From an uncultured Bacteroidales bacterium (lineage in GTDB: Bacteria > Bacteroidota > Bacteroidia > Bacteroidales > ML635J-15), in NCBI GenBank assembly GCA_905233405.1, contig CAJOEG010000075.1:1-7110 (forward strand): a DNA stretch of 7,110 nucleotides, read 5' to 3'. Below are positions 1 through 6,120 of the stretch, piece by piece (the first letter of the stretch is position 1; every line of letters starts with the position of its first letter). The notes under the pieces were generated by a model. It saw only the letters and a list, made by a program, of their open reading frames with translations, searched no databases and had not been told where the DNA came from. A program made the translations under genes and the position numbers.

Positions 1-1541
1 TCAAGACCACCGACGGTGGTGAAACTTGGACTCGTCAAGGCGAAAACCTTTACCAGAACGACGCAAGCTTCCTTAACATAGTTCACTTCTTCAACGAAAA
101 TGATGGTTATGCACAAGGCGACCCCGTAAACGGAAACTTCGAAATCTTCGTAACAACCGACGGTGGTGAAACTTGGACTGCAGCAGAAGCTCCAGCTGCA
201 CAAAGTTCTGAAGCTAGCACAGTCGGTCTTGACTGGGAAATAGGTGACATTTCTTGGTTCGGAACTAGCAAAGGTAGAATCTACAAGACCACAAACAAGG
301 GTGCAACGTGGACGGTTCTCAGCACTGGCACAACCAAGATGGTTACAGAAATGTCGTGGGCTGACGAAATGAACGGCGCTGTCACTGTTGCAAACTTAGA
401 CCAGACCACAGGACAAACTTCTGCTTGGCAATTCCTCAAAACCACCGACGGTGGACAAACTTGGAGCGAAGTAAGCGTATCCGCAAACTACTTCTCGTCA
501 TTCTGCCTTGTACCAGGAACTCCGGGCATGATTGTTATAACCAAGTCTGCTTCTTCACTCCCAGACAATTTCTCTGCATATTCAACCGACTGGGGAACAT
601 CATGGGAATTGCTCGACGACTCAATCCAATATATCCAAGTTAGAATGCATGACCTCTATACTGGTTGGGCTGGCGGATTCAACTGGGACGAAAACAATGG
701 TGGTATCTACAAATGGAGAGGCATTCAAATGGGATTGCACTTCACATCTATACCTGTAACAACTGCTACAGAATACGCAGAATACACGTATAATGTAACT
801 GCCGAAAACGATATTGACTGTGAAATTACAATAACAATGACAGAAGGTCCAGACTGGCTATCTGTATCACAAGATGCAAACGGATATGTATTATCTGGAA
901 CCGTTCCTCATATCAACGGACTCACTGAAACGTTTGATATTGAGCTCACCGCAACCGACTGCGCAGAAAGCAAAACTCAACCGTTTACAATAACCGTATC
1001 GACAACCAACACTGCACCAGTATTTGTTTCTGAACCAATAACTGTTGCTATTGTAAACGAAGAATACGTATATAACATTGTATGCGAAGATGCCGACAAT
1101 GACCAGTTGACTATAACCGCAAGACAAAAACCATCATGGTCTACATTTACCGACAATGGCAACGGCACAGCTGAAATCAGAGGAACTTCTACAACGGTAA
1201 CAAACGTTGGTTCTGGCAGTAGAGTTCTGCTCGTTGCTGACGACGGCTTATACACTGCAACCCAAAGTTTCTATGTTCGTACAAACGCTGCAACTTCAGC
1301 TGATGATTTCGGTATGGGTGCAATAGACTTATACCCCAACCCGACAGATGGAATGTTGACAGTAGAAAACTGTGAAGGTGCTAACTATGAAATCTATGAC
1401 ATCACCGGAAAGATTGTTGTCTCTGGAACTATAACAAATAAGGTTCAAACAATAAACATTGCCGATGAAATCACAGGAAACCTTGTTATAAGAATAATCA
1501 ACAACGACAAAGTTGTTACTCGTCCTATTGTTAAACTCTAA
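1..1541 (+). CDS. Partial T9SS-secreted protein: Asp-box beta-propeller, two Ig-like domains, type A sorting domain
   Basis: The gene is cut by the left edge. The frame is open from base 3, and the ATG at 339 lies inside the repeat region, so it is not a real start. From N to C the visible part has at least five Asp-box (BNR/YCF48-like) motifs ending in Trp at 27, 174, 309, 462 and 603; two Ig-like domains of the He_PIG/cadherin-like kind at about 741-1001 and 1008-1277, the first with the typical PDWLS and LSGTVP core; and a T9SS type A C-terminal domain at about 1308-1541 (YPNPTDGMLTVEN, then YEIYDITGKIV). In this family the terminal domain is recognised by the T9SS translocon and usually removed on attachment to the cell surface. 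The visible part shows no catalytic residues, so adhesion, glycan binding or a sialidase-like activity cannot be separated. It ends in tandem TAA TAA stops and is followed directly by a terminator. Confidence 0.88.
   Translation, partial: KTTDGGETWTRQGENLYQNDASFLNIVHFFNENDGYAQGDPVNGNFEIFVTTDGGETWTAAEAPAAQSSEASTVGLDWEIGDISWFGTSKGRIYKTTNKGATWTVLSTGTTKMVTEMSWADEMNGAVTVANLDQTTGQTSAWQFLKTTDGGQTWSEVSVSANYFSSFCLVPGTPGMIVITKSASSLPDNFSAYSTDWGTSWELLDDSIQYIQVRMHDLYTGWAGGFNWDENNGGIYKWRGIQMGLHFTSIPVTTATEYAEYTYNVTAENDIDCEITITMTEGPDWLSVSQDANGYVLSGTVPHINGLTETFDIELTATDCAESKTQPFTITVSTTNTAPVFVSEPITVAIVNEEYVYNIVCEDADNDQLTITARQKPSWSTFTDNGNGTAEIRGTSTTVTNVGSGSRVLLVADDGLYTATQSFYVRTNAATSADDFGMGAIDLYPNPTDGMLTVENCEGANYEIYDITGKIVVSGTITNKVQTINIADEITGNLVIRIINNDKVVTRPIVKL
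9..605 (+). repeat. Five Asp-box (BNR-like) propeller repeats
   Basis: The consensus (S/T)-x-D-x-G-x-(T/S)-W occurs five times in frame: TTDGGETW twice, TTNKGATW (Asp replaced by Asn), TTDGGQTW and STDWGTSW. The Trp codons are spaced 147, 135, 153 and 141 bp apart, which is 45-51 residues and suits one motif per propeller blade. The first two copies share an exact 24-bp direct repeat (9-32 and 156-179), so at DNA level they look recently duplicated or homogenised. More blades probably lie left of the window. Confidence 0.85.
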
Positions 1542-1556
1542 TAATCAAGGACAAAC

Positions 1557-1596
1557 AAAAAATAAAGGCCGCCAAAAGCGGTCTTTATTTTTTATT
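1557..1596 (+). terminator. Rho-independent terminator of the Asp-box gene
   Basis: The arms AATAAAGGCCGC (1561-1572) and GCGGTCTTTATT (1578-1589) pair over 12 bp with one G.U wobble around the loop CAAAA. The stem extends to 16 bp through flanking A and T runs, and a six-T tract covers 1588-1593. It begins 15 bp after the stop codon. The A/T symmetry would let it work in both directions, but no minus-strand gene lies next to it. Confidence 0.88.
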
Positions 1597-1629
1597 ACCA
1601 ACGAATAAAAAGTAATTTTTAAAATAATA

Positions 1630-1661
1630 TTTGCATATTAAAAAAATTGTAAATACTTTTG
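1630..1661 (+). promoter_or_regulatory. Bacteroidota-type promoter for the FN3 surface protein
   Basis: TACTTTTG at 1654-1661 is an exact match to the phylum's -7 consensus TAnnTTTG. TTTG at 1630-1633 lies 20 bp upstream and matches the -33 element. Transcription would begin near 1666-1670, giving a leader of about 115 nt before the ATG at 1784. It is the best match in the 190-bp AT-rich gap. Such short motifs arise by chance in AT-rich DNA, so the call rests on both elements at the right spacing. Confidence 0.55.
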
Positions 1662-1710
1662 AAAAAAGTTTTTTTGAAATAAACTTGACTTGTATTAAAG
1701 GACATATAAT

Positions 1711-1725
1711 TATTGATATTCAATA
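1711..1725. promoter_or_regulatory. Small palindrome, possible operator or leader hairpin
   Basis: TATTGA TAT TCAATA is a perfect inverted repeat with 6-bp arms and a 3-bp centre. It lies downstream of the predicted transcription start and 58 bp before the ATG at 1784. It could bind a dimeric regulator or form a weak RNA hairpin. Its all-A/T-rich context makes chance a real alternative, and no regulator gene is nearby. Confidence 0.2.
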
Positions 1726-1783
1726 CGTTACTAAAAAGTACCGCATAATATCCGATTTTTATAACTATTAGGTAAATAGGTAT

Positions 1784-3322
1784 ATGAAGAGATTTTTATC
1801 AATAATACTGCTTGCGTTCAGCATATCGGCTTTGGCTCAAAGTAACATTCCAGATCCGCCAAAGTTACAGTCGGTAAGCGTAATTCCAGAATCAGCACCA
1901 GTAACGGTAAAGATAACGTGGCTACCAAGTGACTCTACAGATGTTGCAGGATACATCGTGTATAAGGTAGTCGACAACATCACAACTACCCTCGACACAG
2001 TTAGAGGCAGACAAACTACAAGCTACGAATATACAGCATCTTCTGCCAATGCCACTAGCGAAAGATTCCGTCTGGCTGCATTCGACAACGACGGTTACAA
2101 GAGCACTATTACCGAACCTCACTCAACAATTTTGCTAAAATCGGCTTTCGACAAATGCGAACGCAAAACCACCTTAACTTGGACAAACTACACAGGCTGG
2201 GGAACAAACATTGCCAACTACCGAGTTTACAGAAAATTCACAGGCACCGACTACCAACTGATAAAAACTCTTTCTGCAACAACCAACGAATATGTTGACG
2301 AGAACCTTGCAAATGGACGCTGGTACTGCTACTATATAGAGGCAGTAAAGAACAACGGAACAACAGCATCCTCTAATTCAATTGACTTCACTGCATCGGG
2401 ACACCAAGGACCTTCGTGCATTAAAGCCAACTACGCAAGTGTTGACGAAGACCAGAATATCGCACTAAATTTCCAAATAATCAATTCTAGAGAAGTAACA
2501 GAATTTCAAATTCTCAGATCAATAAATAGTGACGACAACTTTTCGCCAATTGCAAGTTTCCCTTATTCAGGACAAACACAAATCCTTTACACCGACACCG
2601 ATGTCGATGCTTCTCAAAATATATACTACTACAAACTTGTAGCAATCGACCCATGCGGACAAATATCAAAAAGTTCAAACTTAGCAAGCAACATACTGCT
2701 AACTGCTACTTCAACGGAAATGACAGAGCACGACCTCGAATGGTCTGAATATCGCGATTGGGTTTATCCTCCAGAATGTAGAAACAATAATACAGACGGT
2801 GGCGTACTGTCATATAAGATTTTCAGTTATTTCGACGGAGCTGCACAGGAAATCGGCAACACTGGACAAGGCGGACTATCTTTCAGCAACAACATAGCCG
2901 AATATGTCAAGAGATGCCACGACAAGGGCATCTACCTTACAAGTTCGTTCTGCTACTATGTCGAGGCTTACGAAAATACACAAGACATACCACAGCAACA
3001 AATTAGCAGGTCTAACGTAGCATGCGTTTACGAAACTCCTATAGTATGGCTTCCAAATACATTCAACATTACATCCAAAGATGAAAGTAACAGAATATTC
3101 AAGCCCGTGCTCTCATTCGTCAAGGACTATCCTTACGAATTTGTGATATACGACAGATGGGGACAACAGGTATTCAAGACAACAGACGTCAATGTGGGCT
3201 GGACAGGTAAGGACGCAAAAAAATATTATCACACAGATTATTATGTATATACAATAAAATACGCCGACTATAAGGACAAGGAATATAGCAAGTCGGGCAC
3301 ATTCTACCTAATGATGGAATAG
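1784..3322 (+). CDS. FN3-like surface protein with a T9SS type B (gliding-type) sorting domain
   Basis: This complete 512-residue protein starts with a Sec signal peptide (charged MKR, a hydrophobic core, probable cleavage in SALA-QS after residue 18, leaving Gln19 first). The body reads as about four fibronectin-III-like domains at residues 23-118, 121-207, 212-306 and 310-418, each with the Trp/Tyr strand pattern and phrases such as YIVYK, YRVYRK and YYYKLVAID. Residues 425-512 match the gliding-motility-associated (CHU_C, type B) C-terminal domain, centred on VIYDRWGQQVFKT and GWTGK. The usual NxFTPNGDGxND opening is eroded to NTFNITSKDESN. There are eight Cys (125, 182, 212, 291, 332, 378, 390, 414), an even number that suits disulfides in an exported protein. 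Type B cargo normally depends on a PorP/SprF-like partner, and none is in the window. Adhesin or structural surface protein is the likely role; no enzyme domain is seen. Confidence 0.85.
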   Translation: MKRFLSIILLAFSISALAQSNIPDPPKLQSVSVIPESAPVTVKITWLPSDSTDVAGYIVYKVVDNITTTLDTVRGRQTTSYEYTASSANATSERFRLAAFDNDGYKSTITEPHSTILLKSAFDKCERKTTLTWTNYTGWGTNIANYRVYRKFTGTDYQLIKTLSATTNEYVDENLANGRWYCYYIEAVKNNGTTASSNSIDFTASGHQGPSCIKANYASVDEDQNIALNFQIINSREVTEFQILRSINSDDNFSPIASFPYSGQTQILYTDTDVDASQNIYYYKLVAIDPCGQISKSSNLASNILLTATSTEMTEHDLEWSEYRDWVYPPECRNNNTDGGVLSYKIFSYFDGAAQEIGNTGQGGLSFSNNIAEYVKRCHDKGIYLTSSFCYYVEAYENTQDIPQQQISRSNVACVYETPIVWLPNTFNITSKDESNRIFKPVLSFVKDYPYEFVIYDRWGQQVFKTTDVNVGWTGKDAKKYYHTDYYVYTIKYADYKDKEYSKSGTFYLMME

Positions 3323-3343
3323 CAATTCTTCAGTAATCATTAT

Positions 3344-3374
3344 ACAGATGCGGCGTATGCCGCATTTGTTTTTT
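3344..3374 (+). terminator. Rho-independent terminator of the FN3 surface protein gene
   Basis: The core arms ATGCGGC (3348-3354) and GCCGCAT (3359-3365) pair perfectly around the loop GTAT. The stem extends outwards to 11 bp with one G.U pair, and six T residues follow at 3369-3374. It begins 21 bp after the stop codon at 3320-3322. An ATG inside its left arm (3348) is in frame with ychF but is part of the hairpin, not a start codon. Confidence 0.85.
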
Positions 3375-3399
3375 ACACCAATAATTATTATTAAATTTG
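3365..3399 (+). promoter_or_regulatory. Promoter for ychF-hisS
   Basis: TAAATTTG at 3392-3399 is an exact TAnnTTTG -7 match. A TTTG at 3365-3368 could serve as the -33 element, but its 23-bp spacing is longer than the usual 19-21, so the upstream element is less certain. The predicted start near 3404-3408 gives a leader of only about 15-20 nt, enough for the AAAGGA ribosome-binding site at 3411-3416. The candidate -33 lies inside the upstream terminator, so the two signals would overlap. Confidence 0.5.
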
Positions 3400-3422
3400 C
3401 ACAAAATTTTAAAGGAAACAAA

Positions 3423-4520
3423 ATGGGTTTACATTGTGGAATCATAGGCATAGCCAACTGCGGAAAAACCACAGTTTTCAATTGTATGTCGAAGACAAAG
3501 GCAGAAACTAGCAACTTCGCATTTTCGAGCAACAAATCAAATATAGGCGTAATCTCGGTGCCAGACGCAAGGCTCAAGGAAATGGAAAAATTCCAACCAA
3601 CGGAAAAACTTGTACCAGCAACCGTTGACATTGTTGACATCCCTGGTCTTACAAAAGGCTCAAATCATGGTGAAGGTGTTGGTAACCAATTCCTTGCCGA
3701 CATCAGAAATGCCGATGCACTTATTCATGTACTCCGTTGCTTCGACGACGACAACCTCCCCCACATCGACGGTTCGGTTGACCCCGTAAGGGATATGGAA
3801 ACCATCGACCTTGAACTTCAAATAAAGGACATCGAATCAATCACAAAGAAGATTGCAAGGATGGAAAAGGCTGCCAAAGTCGGCGACAAGGAGGCTAAAC
3901 AGGCAGTCGAAGTTCTAAAAATATATCAGGAACACCTTGAAAATATGCAGAATGCACGTACCGCACCTGTAAAGGAAGAAGACAAGAAATATATTTCCGA
4001 CCTTTTCCTCCTCACTTCAAAACCAGTTATGTACGTCTGCAATATCGACGAAGGTTCTATCAAAGACGGCAACAAGTACGTAGATGCAGTAAAAAAAGCT
4101 CTCGAAGGCAGTGATGTCAAGATACTTACGATAGCAGCCGCACTAGAATCGGAAATTTCCGAACTTGACACCGACGAGGAAAAGCAGGAATTTCTTGCCG
4201 ACTATGGTTTGGAAGAACCGAGCGTAAACAGGATTATCCGCGCCGCCTACGACTTGCTCAACCTGCAGTCGTTCTTCACGGTTGGCCCTAAGGAAATACG
4301 CGCTTGGACTATCCACAAGGGCGAAACTGCTCCAGAAGCAGCAGGTGTTATCCACAGCGATTTGCAACGTGGCTTCATCCGTGCCGAAGTAATGAAATAC
4401 AACGACTTCGTAACTCTCGGCTCTGAAAATGCTGTGAAGAATGCCGGCAAATTCCACGTAGAAGGAAAAACTTACGTCGTTGAGGACGGCGACATCCTAA
4501 ACATCAGGTTTAACGTTTAA
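3423..4520 (+). CDS. ychF: Redox-regulated ATPase YchF (OLA1 family)
   Basis: The start at 3423 has AAAGGA seven bases upstream and gives 365 residues, close to E. coli YchF (363). The in-frame ATG at 3348 sits in a terminator hairpin and would add 25 unrelated residues. Visible motifs are the P-loop GIANCGKT (9-16), the G3 motif DIPG (72-75), the base-recognition motif NIDE (207-210) in the N-x-x-E form linked to ATP rather than GTP preference, a charged helical stretch at about 138-180 and a C-terminal TGS region with HSDLQRGFIRAEV and the end FNV. The family is a cytosolic, ribosome-associated P-loop ATPase linked to translation and stress responses. The segment normally reading (Y/F)PFCTIEPN is FAFSSNKSN here, and NVGKS is NCGKT, so the switch region is unusual. 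The P-loop and base-recognition residues are kept. hisS follows after 10 bp, so the two are probably co-transcribed. Confidence 0.94.
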   Translation: MGLHCGIIGIANCGKTTVFNCMSKTKAETSNFAFSSNKSNIGVISVPDARLKEMEKFQPTEKLVPATVDIVDIPGLTKGSNHGEGVGNQFLADIRNADALIHVLRCFDDDNLPHIDGSVDPVRDMETIDLELQIKDIESITKKIARMEKAAKVGDKEAKQAVEVLKIYQEHLENMQNARTAPVKEEDKKYISDLFLLTSKPVMYVCNIDEGSIKDGNKYVDAVKKALEGSDVKILTIAAALESEISELDTDEEKQEFLADYGLEEPSVNRIIRAAYDLLNLQSFFTVGPKEIRAWTIHKGETAPEAAGVIHSDLQRGFIRAEVMKYNDFVTLGSENAVKNAGKFHVEGKTYVVEDGDILNIRFNV

Positions 4521-4530
4521 TAGCAGAAAG

Positions 4531-5892
4531 ATGGCACAACAAGTTTCAACGCCAAAGGGAACACGTGATTTCGGCCCGTCCGAAATGAACAGGAGAAACT
4601 ATATCTTCAATACTATCAAAGAAGTATTCCACAACTACGGTTTCTCGCAAATTGAGACTCCTGCAATGGAAAACCTATCTACCCTACTCGGCAAGTACGG
4701 TGCAGAGGGCGACAAATTGCTTTTCAAAATTCTGAATTCAGGAAATTTCACCGACAAGATTTCAAAGGAAAGTCTTGAAGCACAGAACTATATTGAAATA
4801 ACAAACAATATATCGGAAAAAGGTCTTCGCTACGACCTTACCGTTCCGTTTGCTCGTTTCGTAGTGCAACATAGAAACGACATCGTATTTCCGTTCAAGC
4901 GCTACCAGATTCAACCGGTATGGCGTGCCGACAAGCCGCAGAAAGGCAGATACAGAGAGTTCTACCAGTGCGACGTTGACATAATTGGATCAAAATCACT
5001 GCTTAACGAATTTGAACTGATACAAATTATAGACGATGTATTTGCAAAACTTGGAATTTCTGTAACACTGAAACTCAACAACCGCAAAATACTCTCCGGA
5101 ATAGCAGAAGCCATCGGTGAAGCCGACAAGTTTGTTGCAATCACTGTCGCTATCGACAAGATTGACAAGATTGGCTTGGAAAAAGTTGAGGATGAACTCC
5201 GCGCAAACGGACTTTCGGAAGATGCAATCTTAAAGTTAAGACCTATACTTACCAACAAGGGCAACACCGAAGAAACTTTCAAACTGATTGAAAGCATTAT
5301 CGGCAACACCGAAACAGGCAAGGCAGGAATCGAGGAAATGAATGTAATTTTCAACTACATACGCAAGCATAATCTTGGAATAAACGTTGAATTAGACCTT
5401 AGCCTTGCACGTGGATTGAACTACTACACAGGAGCAATCTTCGAAGTGAAGGCCAACGATGTAGAAATAGGAAGCATCTGCGGTGGCGGACGTTACGACA
5501 ACCTTACGGGCATATTCGGTATGAAAGACGTATCGGGAGTCGGTGTTTCGTTTGGTGCTGACCGCATCTACGACGTTTTGATGCAACTTGACCTATTTCC
5601 GAAACAAACCGACGAAGGATGCAAAGCATTACTTATCAATTTCGGTGCTGAAGAGGAATCCACCTGCATAGAAATCGCTGGCAAGTTGAGAAAACAAGGT
5701 ATCAGTTGCGTTGTTTTCCCAGAAAAATCGAAACTCGACAAGCAATTCAAGTTTGCCGACAGTCACAATATCCCATACGTCATAATTATAGGTGAAAACG
5801 AAATCGCCAACAAGACAGCCACAATAAAGAATATGGCTACTGGCGAACAAAACAACATTCCACAAAACGAAATCTCAAAATTCATAGAATAG
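4531..5892 (+). CDS. hisS: Histidine--tRNA ligase
   Basis: This class II synthetase joins histidine to tRNA-His in the cytosol. The 453-residue protein opens with the typical STPKGTRDFGP. Motif 1 lies at about residues 36-67. Motif 2 spans about 131-148 (VWRADKP, then GRYREFYQCD), with Arg132 in the ATP-binding position. The histidine-specific motifs are LARGLNYYTGAIFEV (292-306) and GGGRYDNL (318-325). The last 90 or so residues form the anticodon-binding domain (SKLDKQFKFAD, then IIIGENE). Motif 2 in the form REFYQCD resembles eukaryotic and archaeal enzymes rather than E. coli HisRS (RQFHQ), which is common in Bacteroidota. The ATG lies 10 bp after the ychF stop, and ychF ends in tandem TAA TAG. 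No T-box or histidine leader is visible upstream, so expression probably depends on the ychF promoter. Confidence 0.96.
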   Translation: MAQQVSTPKGTRDFGPSEMNRRNYIFNTIKEVFHNYGFSQIETPAMENLSTLLGKYGAEGDKLLFKILNSGNFTDKISKESLEAQNYIEITNNISEKGLRYDLTVPFARFVVQHRNDIVFPFKRYQIQPVWRADKPQKGRYREFYQCDVDIIGSKSLLNEFELIQIIDDVFAKLGISVTLKLNNRKILSGIAEAIGEADKFVAITVAIDKIDKIGLEKVEDELRANGLSEDAILKLRPILTNKGNTEETFKLIESIIGNTETGKAGIEEMNVIFNYIRKHNLGINVELDLSLARGLNYYTGAIFEVKANDVEIGSICGGGRYDNLTGIFGMKDVSGVGVSFGADRIYDVLMQLDLFPKQTDEGCKALLINFGAEEESTCIEIAGKLRKQGISCVVFPEKSKLDKQFKFADSHNIPYVIIIGENEIANKTATIKNMATGEQNNIPQNEISKFIE

Positions 5893-5936
5893 TGCCGGAA
5901 GCAATTCTGAGGGGTAAAATAAAGCCGGCATTATCA

Positions 5937-5967
5937 ACAAACGCTTCCAAAAACAGGAAGCGTTTGT
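5937..5967. terminator. 12-bp hairpin downstream of hisS
   Basis: The arms ACAAACGCTTCC (5937-5948) and GGAAGCGTTTGT (5956-5967) pair perfectly around the 7-nt loop AAAAACA, 44 bp after the hisS stop. The T tract is poor (GTAATATAAAA follows), so it may stabilise the 3' end or be a processed terminator rather than a classical one. Two competing pairings exist: TGCCGG (5893-5898) with CCGGCA (5925-5930), and GGAAGC (5897-5902) with GCTTCC (5943-5948). Confidence 0.55.
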
Positions 5968-5971
5968 AATA

Positions 5972-6046
5972 TAAAACAGAAAGGAAGTCCCTACTGAAAC
6001 TTCCCTTGTTAATTGTACTATCAACTTTACTTTATTTTAACCTCAA
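5972..6046 (-). ncRNA. Possible small RNA in the hisS/DUF4838 intergenic region
   Basis: This is an inference from signals, not a recognised RNA family. A transcript from the promoter at 6052-6083 would begin near 6046 and end at the U tract near 5972, about 74 nt. It would have an unpaired A-rich 5' segment, a 6-bp hairpin GTTGAT/ATTAAC (6025-6020 with 6013-6008, one G.U, loop AGTACA), and directly next to it the 9-bp terminator hairpin. No ribosome-binding site with a plausible ORF is seen inside. The alternative is that the hairpins only end convergent transcripts and the promoter match is chance. Confidence 0.22.
5973..6007 (-). terminator. Minus-strand terminator
   Basis: Read on the minus strand, AAGGGAAGT (6007-5999) pairs with ACTTCCTTT (5988-5980) over 9 bp with one G.U wobble around a 10-nt loop. 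It is followed by CTGTTTT, so with the last arm bases the tail is U-rich. It suits minus-strand transcription better than plus, because the wobble becomes an A-C mismatch on the plus strand. It could end the DUF4838 transcript, a short RNA from the promoter at 6052-6083, or both. Confidence 0.5.
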
Positions 6047-6051
6047 CGGCA

Positions 6052-6083
6052 CAAAAGTACTAGCATTACAAAAAGTACGAAAT
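6052..6083 (-). promoter_or_regulatory. Bacteroidota-type promoter on the minus strand, no gene downstream
   Basis: On the minus strand TACTTTTG (6059-6052) exactly matches TAnnTTTG and is the same octamer as the promoter at 1654-1661. It is followed by TGCCG, resembling the start-site context common in Bacteroidota promoters. TTTC (6083-6080), one base off TTTG, lies 20 bp upstream as a -33 candidate. It lies beyond the 3' end of the DUF4838 gene and points at the 3' end of hisS, so it does not serve either gene. On the plus strand the region also shows a near direct repeat, ACAAAAGTAC (6051-6060) and ACAAAAAGTAC (6068-6078). Confidence 0.4.
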
Positions 6084-6120
6084 AGGTAATTTTACGCATT
6101 TTTACAAGATAATGGAATAT

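Larger units (their letters stand above)
1594..1783. other. AT-rich intergenic region
   Basis: This 190-bp stretch holds long A and T runs, the promoter at 1630-1661 and the palindrome at 1711-1725, but no ORF or RNA gene that I recognise. TTGACT (1685-1690) and TATAAT (1705-1710) look like sigma-70 boxes but are only 14 bp apart and are not the form used in this phylum. The start codon at 1784 has only a weak AATAGG upstream, typical of Bacteroidota, where Shine-Dalgarno sites are often poor. Confidence 0.6.
5893..6120. other. Gene-free convergent intergenic region
   Basis: The 228 bp between the hisS stop and the stop of the minus-strand gene hold no convincing protein gene on either strand. 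They contain the hairpins and the minus-strand promoter listed separately. A minus-strand reading of 18 codons from 5931 to 5875 (MPALFYPSELLPALFYEF) has no ribosome-binding site and overlaps hisS, so it is not called. Confidence 0.7.

Noticed and set aside
6..20. ACCACCGACGGTGGT palindrome as an operator or terminator
   Set aside because: It is within a coding region, recurs wherever the Thr-Thr-Asp-Gly-Gly codons recur, and has no T tract.
977..1255. Minus-strand open frame of 92 codons in the Asp-box gene
   Set aside because: It is antisense to the Ig-like domains, rich in Val/Ser/Thr from reversed beta-strand codons, and has no supporting signal.
1685..1710. Sigma-70-like TTGACT and TATAAT boxes
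   Set aside because: The spacing is 14 bp instead of about 17, and this phylum uses the TTTG/TAnnTTTG form, a better match of which lies just upstream.
3348..3422. N-terminal extension of YchF from the ATG at 3348
   Set aside because: The codon is in the left arm of a terminator hairpin, upstream of the predicted transcription start. YchF homology begins exactly at 3423, which has its own ribosome-binding site.
4962..5354. Minus-strand open frame of 130 codons inside hisS
   Set aside because: It lies opposite conserved hisS sequence, is Ser/Ile/Leu-rich as expected of an antisense shadow, and has no ribosome-binding site or recognisable domain.
5875..5931. 18-codon minus-strand ORF (MPALFYPSELLPALFYEF)
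   Set aside because: It has no ribosome-binding site, overlaps the 3' end of hisS, and its internal repeat is explained by the CCGG-containing arms of a hairpin.
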